This document shows, in pieces, positions 33,798 through 45,362 of a stretch of 64,000 bases of DNA (its first letter is position 1; each line of letters begins with the position of its first letter). Below the pieces are notes generated by a model that had not been told where the DNA came from, did not search any database, and saw only the letters and a program-made list of their open reading frames with translations. This DNA comes from Flavobacterium sp. MDT1-60 (lineage in GTDB: Bacteria > Bacteroidota > Bacteroidia > Flavobacteriales > Flavobacteriaceae). The translations under genes were made by a program, and so were the position numbers. The stretch spans positions 3,100,001 to 3,164,000 of the forward strand of contig NZ_CP062159.1 of NCBI RefSeq assembly GCF_014844035.1, given 5' to 3'.

Positions 33798-35537
33798 ATG
33801 AAACAGCGACACATCTTTTCCTTATTATCATTTTCAGTACTATTTCTTTTCTCTTTCAATGGAGTGACCGTAAAAGATACCCTAACAAAAAGACAAATTG
33901 AAAAAGGACCTATTTTCTCTAATGTTATGTATCAAGGAAATGACAATATCTATAAAAATAATCCCCTCAAATCAGATGAGTTTTATTCACCCATTTTACA
34001 GGGATGTTATCCGGATCCTGCCATTACTAGAAAAGGAGATGATTATTATATGGTTTGTTCTTCATTTGCGATGTTTCCGGGAGTGCCGATTTTCCATTCT
34101 AAAGATTTAGTGAATTGGACCGATCTGGGAGGCGTATTAAATAAGGTCTCCGAATTTAATCCGCATGATACTGGTATTAGCCAAGGCGTATATGCTCCAG
34201 GGATCACGTATAATCCTCACAATGATACTTTTTATATGATTGTAACAGCCTTTACAGGCAATATGGGGAATATTATAGTAAAGACAAAAGATCCTATGAA
34301 AGGTTGGGGGAGTCCGATAAAACTGGATTTTAACGGAATTGCCCCGTGTATCTTTTTTGACGATAACGGAAAAGGGTATATCGTTCATAACGATGCTCCG
34401 GATAAAGAAAAAGAATTGTATGAAGGTCATCGTGTGATTAAAGTTTGGGAGTACGATGTTGCAAACGATAAGGTAATTCCCGGCACAGATAAAATTATAG
34501 TAGACGGCGGTGTAGATCTCTCTAAAAAACCAATATGGATTGAAGCGCCTCATCTGTATAAAAAAGACGGACATTATTATTTAATGTGTGCTGAAGGTGG
34601 AACCGGCGGAAACCATAGTGAAGTGGTTTTTATCAGTGACAGTCCAAAAGGGCCTTTTAAACCAGCATCAAATAACCCAATCCTTACACAAAGATATTTC
34701 CCAAAAGACAGAACTGATAAAGTAGACTGGGCAGGTCATGCCGATTTAGTTTTAGGACCTGATAACAAATATTATGGTGTATTTCTGGGTGTTCGCCCAA
34801 ATGATAAAGACAGGGTAAATACGGGACGTGAAACTTTTATGCTGCCAGTAGACTGGTCAGGCGTTTTTCCTGTTTTTGAAAATGGATTAGTGCCGTTAGA
34901 ACCAAAAATTAAAATGCCGAAGGGTGTTACTGAAAACAAAACGGGTAAAGATGGATTTTTTCCTAATGGAAATTTCACATTTACCGAAAATTTCACTTCT
35001 GAAAAATTAGATTACAGATGGATAGGATTGAGAGGACCTCGTGAAAATTTTATTTCAATAACCAAAAAAGGACTTCAGATTAAACCTTTTGAAGTAAATA
35101 TCAAAGAGCTTAAACCAACGTCTACACTATTTTACAGACAACAGCACAATACTTTTTCTTTTGCAGCAACAATCGATTATAAACCTGTATCTGAAAAAGA
35201 TCTTGCCGGAATTGTTTGCCTTCAGAACGAGCGTTTTAATTATGTTTTTGGTATAACAAAAAAAGGAAAAGACACTTATATAGTATTGGAAAGAACCGAA
35301 AAAGGAGTGTCAAAAATTATTGCAAGTGCTAAAATAGAAATCAAAAAAAATATCCGTTTACAGGTAAAAGCAACAGGAGACAGCTACGAATTTAGTTATG
35401 CGCTGAATAGTACCGATTTTGAAAATTTAGGAGGAAGCGTTTCAGGAGATATTCTTTCGACAAATGTGGCCGGAGGTTTTACAGGAGCATTAGTAGGATT
35501 ATATGCTACGGCTTCAAATGATGCTCAGGTAAAATAG
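33798..35537 (+). CDS. GH43 glycosidase (beta-xylosidase/arabinofuranosidase branch) with C-terminal sandwich domain
   Basis: 579 residues from the ATG at 33798. The start at 33771 adds nine polar residues ahead of the signal peptide (MKQRHIFSLLSFSVLFLFS) and is less likely. The five-bladed propeller carries GCYPDPAI (general base D73), FAMFPGVPIFHSKDLVNW, IEAPHLYKKDGHYYL (general acid E249) and WAGHADLV. A GH43_C2-type lectin-like domain fills residues ~390-579. The segment that normally reads IDPS in this branch is IAPC here (A182), so the pKa-modulating Asp may be missing. It is followed after 49 bp by a multi-esterase gene, suggesting a decorated xylan or similar plant glycan. Confidence 0.88.
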   Translation: MKQRHIFSLLSFSVLFLFSFNGVTVKDTLTKRQIEKGPIFSNVMYQGNDNIYKNNPLKSDEFYSPILQGCYPDPAITRKGDDYYMVCSSFAMFPGVPIFHSKDLVNWTDLGGVLNKVSEFNPHDTGISQGVYAPGITYNPHNDTFYMIVTAFTGNMGNIIVKTKDPMKGWGSPIKLDFNGIAPCIFFDDNGKGYIVHNDAPDKEKELYEGHRVIKVWEYDVANDKVIPGTDKIIVDGGVDLSKKPIWIEAPHLYKKDGHYYLMCAEGGTGGNHSEVVFISDSPKGPFKPASNNPILTQRYFPKDRTDKVDWAGHADLVLGPDNKYYGVFLGVRPNDKDRVNTGRETFMLPVDWSGVFPVFENGLVPLEPKIKMPKGVTENKTGKDGFFPNGNFTFTENFTSEKLDYRWIGLRGPRENFISITKKGLQIKPFEVNIKELKPTSTLFYRQQHNTFSFAATIDYKPVSEKDLAGIVCLQNERFNYVFGITKKGKDTYIVLERTEKGVSKIIASAKIEIKKNIRLQVKATGDSYEFSYALNSTDFENLGGSVSGDILSTNVAGGFTGALVGLYATASNDAQVK

Positions 35538-35574
35538 AGGATAGAAAATAGAGCATAGAAAATAATGACTTTAA

Positions 35575-38304
<2,730 letters not shown>

Positions 38305-38402
38305 TATTATCCAGACACTAAAGTTTTAAAAGTTATTAAAGTTTTAATTCAATAAATTAGCTATTCTGTTACAAACAAAAAAGTAATTAATCTAAGTGTG
38401 TT

Positions 38403-40346
38403 ATGAGTTTTAAATATGTTTTATGTTTATGTCTGTTAGGTTTTTTAAAATTAAGTGCGCAATCAGTCGTAAAGAGCCCTGATGGTAAACTTAAAGTTTC
38501 TCTTTCTGTCTCTAATGGAATGCCTTTGTATAGTATTACATACAATGAAAAAACATTCTTAGAAAATTCTCCGCTTGGTTTGAAAACGAGTGTTGGTGAT
38601 TTTACAACAGGATTAGTTTTAAAAGCAGATGTAAATCAAAATAAAATTGATGAAACCTATGAGCTGCCTAATATCAAGCAGCGAAATGTACATTATGAGG
38701 CCAATGAAGCCGTATTTTCTTTTAGTAAAGAAAATAAACCCGCCATTGATGTGATATTTAGAGTGAGCAATAACAATGTAGCTTTTAAATATAAAATCTA
38801 CCCGCAAAAGGAGGTGCTGTCCTGTGTTGTGCAGGAAGAAGCTTCTGGTTTTATACTGCCTGAAGGAACTACAACATTTCTTTGTCCGCAAAGTAAACCC
38901 ATGACCGGGTATGCCAGAAGTGCTCCTAGTTATGAAACCTCGTATACATTAGATGCTCCAATGGGCAAAAATGGCATGGGTGAAGGTTATACATTTCCTT
39001 GCCTTTTTAAAGTAAAAAATAATGGCTGGGTTTTAATTTCTGAAACAGGTGTTGGCAGTGGTTATTGCGGCAGCAGATTAATTGGAGGTGATAAAGGATT
39101 ATATACTATCGGATTTCCGATGCCGGGAGAAAATAATGGAAACGGAACTACAACGCCAGGACTATCACTTATTGGTGAAACGCCATGGCGAACCATTACT
39201 CTTGGAGAAACCCTTGCCCCAATTGTAGAAACCACTATTCCTTTTGATTTGGTTAAACCAAAATACGAAGCCTCGCAAACCTACCAATATACAAAAGGTT
39301 CCTGGAGCTGGATCATGAAAATGGATGGTAATACTACTTTTCCGGTTCAAAAACAATACATAGACTTTAGTGCTGCAATGGGATATGAAACGATCTTAAT
39401 TGATGCACTTTGGGATACTCAGATAGGAAAAGATAAAATTGCGGAACTGGCACAATATGGTGCGGGAAAAGGTGTTGGTTTGTATTTATGGTATAATTCG
39501 AATGGGTATTGGAATGATGCACCTCAAGGACCAAGAGGGATTATGGACAATTCAATAATCCGTCGTAAGGAAATGGCCTGGATGAAAAGTATTGGTGTAA
39601 AAGGGATCAAAGTAGATTTTTTTGGAGGAGACAAACAAGTAACCATGAAATTATATGAAGATATCCTGACAGATGCGAATGATTTTGGCATATTGGTAAT
39701 TTTTCACGGTTGTACATTACCAAGAGGCTGGGAGCGAATGTATCCAAATTATGCCGCCAGTGAGGCCGTTTTAGCCAGCGAAAATCTACATTTCGGACAA
39801 GCCAGTTGTGATAATGAAGCCACGAATGCCTCGATACATACTTTTATTCGCAATACGGTCGGAAGCATGGATTTTGGCGGAAGCGCCTTAAATAAGTTTT
39901 ATAATAGTGATAATATTCCCAATAAAGGTTCGAAACGAAGAACTTCTGATGTTTTTGCTTTGGCTACTGCAGTACTTTTTCAGAGTGGAGTTCAGCATTT
40001 TGCATTGGCACCCAACAACTTAACGGATGCACCTGCCTGGGCTATAGATTTCATGAAAGAAGTGCCGACAACCTGGGATGAAGTTCGTTTTTTAGAAGGA
40101 TATCCGGGTAAATATGTAGTGTTTGCACGTCGAAAGGGAACCAAATGGTATATAGCAGGGATTAATGCCCAAAAAGAAACCTTAAAAGTTAAACTAAAAC
40201 TACCTATGTTAGCTTCCGGTACAGCATTAAGATACTATTTTGATGATGAAGATTTAAACGGAAAAATAAAAACAATAACGCTTAAAAATAACAATGAAGT
40301 TGAAATAACAATCCCTTGCAATGGAGGAGTGCTGTTGTTGAATTAA
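38403..40346 (+). CDS. GH97 glycoside hydrolase (retaining, alpha-galactosidase-like type)
   Basis: 647 residues with a signal peptide (LKLSAQ). The GH97 layout is an N-terminal beta-sandwich (SPDGKLKVSLSVSNG), a catalytic barrel (SWSWIMKMDGNT, YETILIDALWD, GVGLYLWYNSNGYW) and a C-terminal sheet. GIKVDFFGGDKQ places D405 where the retaining members (alpha-galactosidase type) have their nucleophile; the inverting SusB-type alpha-glucosidases lack it. HGCTLPRGWERMYPNYAASEAV is also typical. Alpha-galactose or a related sugar on a plant glycan is a reasonable target, with specificity unproven. It ends the GH43-esterase-GH97 unit, and the HTCS gene follows after 244 bp. Confidence 0.92.
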   Translation: MSFKYVLCLCLLGFLKLSAQSVVKSPDGKLKVSLSVSNGMPLYSITYNEKTFLENSPLGLKTSVGDFTTGLVLKADVNQNKIDETYELPNIKQRNVHYEANEAVFSFSKENKPAIDVIFRVSNNNVAFKYKIYPQKEVLSCVVQEEASGFILPEGTTTFLCPQSKPMTGYARSAPSYETSYTLDAPMGKNGMGEGYTFPCLFKVKNNGWVLISETGVGSGYCGSRLIGGDKGLYTIGFPMPGENNGNGTTTPGLSLIGETPWRTITLGETLAPIVETTIPFDLVKPKYEASQTYQYTKGSWSWIMKMDGNTTFPVQKQYIDFSAAMGYETILIDALWDTQIGKDKIAELAQYGAGKGVGLYLWYNSNGYWNDAPQGPRGIMDNSIIRRKEMAWMKSIGVKGIKVDFFGGDKQVTMKLYEDILTDANDFGILVIFHGCTLPRGWERMYPNYAASEAVLASENLHFGQASCDNEATNASIHTFIRNTVGSMDFGGSALNKFYNSDNIPNKGSKRRTSDVFALATAVLFQSGVQHFALAPNNLTDAPAWAIDFMKEVPTTWDEVRFLEGYPGKYVVFARRKGTKWYIAGINAQKETLKVKLKLPMLASGTALRYYFDDEDLNGKIKTITLKNNNEVEITIPCNGGVLLLN

Positions 40347-40515
40347 GTGAAATTTTTTAGTGCTAACCGGAACATTAGAAAAATACTAATTTTATGGTTT
40401 TACAACCATTTGGAACAGTCCATGAAATAGAACATGCCCAAGAATTTTATAATTTCTGCTTGTTAATTCTGAAAAATTAAGATACGTTTTTTGAGCTTAA
40501 AAACAGTTGAAGTTG

Positions 40516-40555
40516 TATTTAATTGAAAAACAATTATTTGATTTTCAATTAAATA
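40516..40555. promoter_or_regulatory. Perfect 14-bp inverted repeat upstream of the HTCS gene
   Basis: TATTTAATTGAAAA (40516-40529) and TTTTCAATTAAATA (40542-40555) around a 12-nt spacer, ending 35 bp before the HTCS start codon. It is too AT-rich to be a good terminator. Autoregulation by the regulator is a plausible reading. Confidence 0.45.
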
Positions 40556-40590
40556 TTATATATTTAATTTTAATTTACTAATCATTTTAT

Positions 40591-43500
40591 ATGTCCCCAA
40601 AAAATTGTTTTAGAGTTATTGTCATTTTATTTTTTATAGTAAATAACTTGTTTTCTCAAAATATATTTGAAAACTATCAGTTTCGTTTAGTAAATAAAGA
40701 GACTTCAAAAAGTGGTATTTATACCATTGCACAGGATCAATTTGGGATCATGTGGATTGGAACAAATGGTGCGGGCTTATATAAATTTGATGGAGTAAAT
40801 TATGTCGCTTACGAACAAAACTCCAACGTTAGTAATTCTATCAATAGCAATCTAATTTATGCAACTTATGTAGATGTACACAACCGGTTGTGGATTGGAA
40901 CTGATGAGGGATTATGTCTTTATAATCGAGATTTAAATACATTTGAAAATATCGACATTCAAAAAAAAGCAAAAAAAGAAGCCGTAATTTCTGTTAAGAG
41001 TATTATTGAAGACAATAATGGAAATCTTTTTCTAGGAACTTTTAATGGAGGTTTACTAAAACTAGATATTAAGACAAGGGAAATAACTTCGGTAAAACTA
41101 GATGTTCCTAATCCGGCAAATTACCTTATTAATAGCCTGGTAAAGGATAAAAATGGAACAATTTATCTGGGTACCAATTTTGGTTTAAAAGTAGTAGACC
41201 TGGTAAAGAACGAGGTTAAAAAAGTAAATGCCAGCAACGATAACCAAATTTTATCGGGTAATATAGTCTCTATGTTTATGGACAGCCAGCAAAACTTGTG
41301 GATTGGCAATGGATATAAAGGGCTGGTTAAGGTAAATCTAAATTCTAAACAGGCTGTTTCTTATCCGATTACTAAAAAAAGGATTATGTCAATATTGGCA
41401 ACAGATCCTAAAACAATTCTTTGTGCAACAGAAAATGATGGCTTAATCATTGTAAACGACCAGGGTATTGTTCAAAAAAAATATATAAACAGCAAATTCG
41501 ATATTCGTAGCTTAAGTTCAAATTCTGTTTGGTCTTTATTTCTGGATAAAGAGCGTAGAATCTGGCTGGGTTATTATAACAAAGGTTTAGGTGTTTTTGA
41601 TAAAATAAACAGCAAGGTAAATATAATCGAAAGTTTACCTGGAAATTCCCAATCCTTACAAACCAATTGTGTTACCGGTATTGCAAAAGACAATGAAGGG
41701 CAATTATGGATTTCTATGGAAGGTGGAGGAGTTGATGTATATAATCTTAAAACTAAAAAGTTTAAACATATTACCAAATCCGATAATAGTTTTTATTCCG
41801 GATTAACAAACGACAATATCACAAAAGTATTTATTGATAAAAAACAGAATATTTGGTTATCCAGCTGGAATGAAGGGATTTTTCTTTTAAAGAAAGGAAG
41901 CAGAAGCTTTATTAATTACAATACAAAAAACACGAATCTAACCTCAGATAATATTATGAGTATTACGGAAGATTCCAGAGGTGTAATTTGGATAGGAACT
42001 TTTTCAAAAGGTTTACATTATTATACTCCTTCAGATGGGCAATTTCACCATTGTAATTCCAAACCATTCTATAATGTGATGAATTTAGACATCAGAAATG
42101 TGATGGTAGATTCAGATGATGCCGTTTGGGTAGGTTCAACAACGGGTTTGTACAAGGTTACTACAAAAGATTTCGTTACTTTTTCGGTGGTTTCTTTTCG
42201 TGATAAAATGTCTGAAAAGCTCAAAAATCATAAAAGTACGCATACTATCAATACTTTATATGAGGCTAAGAACAAAGAAATTTGGATTGGTACCGATGGC
42301 GCAGGTCTATTCAGCTACAATAAAAAAACAGATAATCTAAAATGGTATATAAATTTCAAAGGGCTTCATGAAAAGTCACTTTCATCTATTGTCGAATCTA
42401 ATGATGGGGGTATTTGGCTAAGTGGGAAGAAAGGAATTACCCGACTGGATTTAAAAAACAAAACGACCTTTAATTACTCTATATATGACGGTTTGTTAGG
42501 AAATGATTTTAATAACAATTCAGTTCTGAAAGATGAAAATGGAGTACTATATTTTGGAAGTTACGAAGGCCTAAACTATTTTAATCCTACGAATTTGGTT
42601 AAAAGTAAAAAACAGCTTCCCATTTATTTTACAGATCTAAAACTTTTTAATAAATCAGTTGGACCTCTTGAAAAAAACTCGCCTTTAATAAAAGTAATAT
42701 CTCAAACAAAAAAAATAATCCTGAGACATGATCAGTCTGTTTTTACCATTGATTTTATTGCAATTAATTATTCTTTTCCTGCGAGAAATGAATTTGCCTA
42801 TTATTTAGAAGGCTTTGAGGATTCATGGAATTATGTTGGTAATAAGCGCTCGGCAACTTATACAAACTTAGCGCCGGGTAACTATATTTTTAAGGTTAAA
42901 GCAGCAGAAAAGAATGGAGTTTGGAGCCAAAGACCATTAGAATTAAAAATTGAAATTTTACCGCCCTGGTGGAAAACATCTTTTGCTTATTTATTTTATA
43001 CGCTATTGCTATTAGCAGCCATTTATTTTGCCAATCAATATTATCAAAATCGTTTTAAACAAAAACAAATGATAGAATTTGAAAAGACAAAGGCGATTCA
43101 GATTGAAAAATTAAATAATAAAAAATTACAATTCTTTACCAATATCTCTCACGAGTTTAGAACACCGCTGACTTTAATTTTAAATCCATTAGGAGATATA
43201 ATTAAGAATTATAGCGCGAATTTACCAGAGGGTGTATTGAATAAATTGCAGACAATTCAAAAAAGTTCTGACAGACTTTCTAGATTAATCAATGAGTTAA
43301 TGGATTTTAACCAATTGCAGTTTAATAAAATGACACTACAATTACAACTAATCGAGGTGGTCAGTTTTACAAGAGAAATTGTCAGTTATTTTGATGAAGA
43401 AGCGTTTAGTCGTGGAATTAAGTTGCAGTTTGAAACTAATAAAACAGTATTAAAAGATTGGATAGATCCAAAAATGTTCGAAAAAATTATTTTTAATGTA

Positions 43501-44709
43501 GTTTCAAATGCTTTCAAGGTTACTCCGGATAATGGCAAAATAACAGTAAAAATAGTAGTTTACAACGAATTGATTCATTTCCCTTTGATAGATTCAACTA
43601 CTGCATATCCTTCATTTGAGGTTATTGTTGAAGACACCGGTTCCGGATTAGACAAAAAAGATATAAAGAAAATTTTTGACCGTTTCTATCAGGTGAATAA
43701 TTTAAACAAAGCCTATTATGGAAGTACAGGAATTGGATTGGAAGTGGTTCGCGGATTTGTAGAATTACATAAAGGAATAATTGAAGTAGAAAGTGAATTA
43801 GGAGTTGGTACCACTTTTAAATTGCTATTTCCTGTTGGAAAAGAATTCTTTAATGAAAGCGAAATTCTGCTTGAAGAATTCAAAAAGGAGAAAAAAATGA
43901 GTTTTACGCCAATTGTAGAAAAAGAGGAAATTCAATTAGAGCATGACCAGGAAAAACAAGATCGAATTTATACCATCCTGATTGTGGAAGACAATGTAGA
44001 ACTGCGGAATTATTTGAAAAACGAGCTCAAAAAAGAATATAAGGTTCTGGTTGCAGAGAATGGGCAGGTTGGTTTAGAATTAGCATTACAGAAATTACCT
44101 GATTTGATTTTAACAGATGTAATTATGCCTGTTATGAGTGGTTTAGAATTGTGTAAAAGCATTAAAGCCGATTTAAAAACCAGTCATATTCCGTTAATGA
44201 TGTTGTCTGCAAAGGCATTAGTTAAAGATAGATTAGAAGGAATTGATTCGGGTGCAGATATGTACTTAAGTAAACCTTTTGATATGGATATTTTAAGATC
44301 CAGTCTGGTGCAATTGATCAATAGCAGACAAATTATGTTTAATAAATTCTATAACGGAATTACACCAAAAGCGAAAGAGAAAACAACGACTTTAGATAAT
44401 GATTTTATAAAAAATGTATTGCATTACATTAATGAAAATATTAGCGAACCTGAGTTAAGTGTCGAAGATTTGGCCTCCAGAGTATTTTTAAGCAGAAGCC
44501 AATTGTACCGAAAAATTAAAACACTAACCGGTGTATCAGTAAATGAATTTATTCGCAATGTTCGTTTAGAAAAAGCTAAAGAATTGATAGAATTAGGTAA
44601 TGATAATATAACCGAAATTAGTTATAAAGTTGGTTTTAGCTCTCCTTCGTATTTTACAAAATGTTATAAAGATAAATACGGCTATCTGCCAACACACAAC
44701 AAACGATAG
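40591..44709 (+). CDS. Hybrid two-component system sensor-regulator (HTCS)
   Basis: 1372 residues, all HTCS parts in one chain. An N-terminal signal/anchor is followed by two seven-bladed sensor propellers with repeated LWIGTxxxGL motifs (~30-690) and a Y_Y_Y domain (~700-785). Then come a membrane helix (~797-815), HisKA with H854 in NISHEFRTPL, a HATPase domain (DTGSGLDKKDIKKIFDRF, STGIGLEVV), a receiver domain (ILIVEDN; phosphoacceptor D1176 in LTDVIMP) and a C-terminal AraC-type HTH (ITEISYKVGFSSPSYF). HTCS proteins sense a periplasmic oligosaccharide and activate their polysaccharide locus. It lies between the GH43-esterase-GH97 unit and the second susCD, so either or both could be targets. 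A terminator follows. Confidence 0.97.
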   Translation: MSPKNCFRVIVILFFIVNNLFSQNIFENYQFRLVNKETSKSGIYTIAQDQFGIMWIGTNGAGLYKFDGVNYVAYEQNSNVSNSINSNLIYATYVDVHNRLWIGTDEGLCLYNRDLNTFENIDIQKKAKKEAVISVKSIIEDNNGNLFLGTFNGGLLKLDIKTREITSVKLDVPNPANYLINSLVKDKNGTIYLGTNFGLKVVDLVKNEVKKVNASNDNQILSGNIVSMFMDSQQNLWIGNGYKGLVKVNLNSKQAVSYPITKKRIMSILATDPKTILCATENDGLIIVNDQGIVQKKYINSKFDIRSLSSNSVWSLFLDKERRIWLGYYNKGLGVFDKINSKVNIIESLPGNSQSLQTNCVTGIAKDNEGQLWISMEGGGVDVYNLKTKKFKHITKSDNSFYSGLTNDNITKVFIDKKQNIWLSSWNEGIFLLKKGSRSFINYNTKNTNLTSDNIMSITEDSRGVIWIGTFSKGLHYYTPSDGQFHHCNSKPFYNVMNLDIRNVMVDSDDAVWVGSTTGLYKVTTKDFVTFSVVSFRDKMSEKLKNHKSTHTINTLYEAKNKEIWIGTDGAGLFSYNKKTDNLKWYINFKGLHEKSLSSIVESNDGGIWLSGKKGITRLDLKNKTTFNYSIYDGLLGNDFNNNSVLKDENGVLYFGSYEGLNYFNPTNLVKSKKQLPIYFTDLKLFNKSVGPLEKNSPLIKVISQTKKIILRHDQSVFTIDFIAINYSFPARNEFAYYLEGFEDSWNYVGNKRSATYTNLAPGNYIFKVKAAEKNGVWSQRPLELKIEILPPWWKTSFAYLFYTLLLLAAIYFANQYYQNRFKQKQMIEFEKTKAIQIEKLNNKKLQFFTNISHEFRTPLTLILNPLGDIIKNYSANLPEGVLNKLQTIQKSSDRLSRLINELMDFNQLQFNKMTLQLQLIEVVSFTREIVSYFDEEAFSRGIKLQFETNKTVLKDWIDPKMFEKIIFNVVSNAFKVTPDNGKITVKIVVYNELIHFPLIDSTTAYPSFEVIVEDTGSGLDKKDIKKIFDRFYQVNNLNKAYYGSTGIGLEVVRGFVELHKGIIEVESELGVGTTFKLLFPVGKEFFNESEILLEEFKKEKKMSFTPIVEKEEIQLEHDQEKQDRIYTILIVEDNVELRNYLKNELKKEYKVLVAENGQVGLELALQKLPDLILTDVIMPVMSGLELCKSIKADLKTSHIPLMMLSAKALVKDRLEGIDSGADMYLSKPFDMDILRSSLVQLINSRQIMFNKFYNGITPKAKEKTTTLDNDFIKNVLHYINENISEPELSVEDLASRVFLSRSQLYRKIKTLTGVSVNEFIRNVRLEKAKELIELGNDNITEISYKVGFSSPSYFTKCYKDKYGYLPTHNKR

Positions 44710-44730
44710 TATTTTTTACAAATTTATTTT

Positions 44731-44757
44731 AAGACGGCTTTATGCCGTCTTTTTTTT
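44731..44757 (+). terminator. Rho-independent terminator after the HTCS gene
   Basis: AAGACGGC (44731-44738), 5-nt loop, GCCGTCTT (44744-44751), T run. The 653-bp gap 44710-45362 beyond it is AT-rich and holds the regulatory candidates listed next. Confidence 0.85.
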
Positions 44758-45063
44758 GTTTTAATAGTAGATCAGATCAGTGAGAGATATTCTGGATATC
44801 TAAACAGAGAGAATTGCTTTTAAATTTTAAAAATATTATAAGATATACGATATCCTTTTTTTTGGCAATTATTAAATAAATATTAATTGACTTTTAATTT
44901 CTTAATAGCGGAAAAATTATGCTTCATTATTATCAATATCAAAATTTCATTTTTTATAGTAAATAAGTGTAAAATACTGGTTTTACTCGTTTTTGTAACT
45001 ATCGTGCTACAAAATTGATAGTTTTTGCATCATATGTAGTATGTGAAATTTATGTTAACATTC

Positions 45064-45071
45064 TATTTTTG
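45064..45071 (+). promoter_or_regulatory. Candidate -7 box (TATTTTTG) for the second susCD, with long leader
   Basis: Exact match to TAnnTTTG, but no TTG at the usual distance, as expected for an activator-dependent promoter. It would give a leader of about 285 nt before the SusC start codon. Confidence 0.35.
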
Positions 45072-45223
45072 GGTATAGTAATATTTAAATAACCACGAAA
45101 CCTTTATTAACGATTTTAAACCAATTTAGAACATGAAATGAAACCACATTTGTGTATTGAAAAGCTATGTTTTTATCATCAAAAATTAACACCAAAAAAT
45201 TTAGGATTAGAGAAAACAGAAAA

Positions 45224-45253
45224 TTAGAAAATACTGCATTCGTGATTTTCTAA
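45224..45253 (+). other. Inverted repeat in the susC leader
   Basis: TTAGAAAAT (45224-45232) and ATTTTCTAA (45245-45253) with a 12-nt loop, 109 bp before the SusC start. It may be an RNA hairpin or a protein site. Weak AT-rich stem. Confidence 0.3.
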
Positions 45254-45362
45254 AATTTGAAAGGATAGAAAAATAGTGTAAAAACTAAATTATTCCAATA
45301 CATAAATAGCAAAAAACTTTACAACCAAACAATTATTTAAACTAAACAAAAAACCAATTAAT

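Noticed and set aside
45138..45227. 29-codon open frame in the susC leader
   Set aside because: No initiation signal or codon pattern supports it. Such frames are expected by chance in a 650-bp gap.
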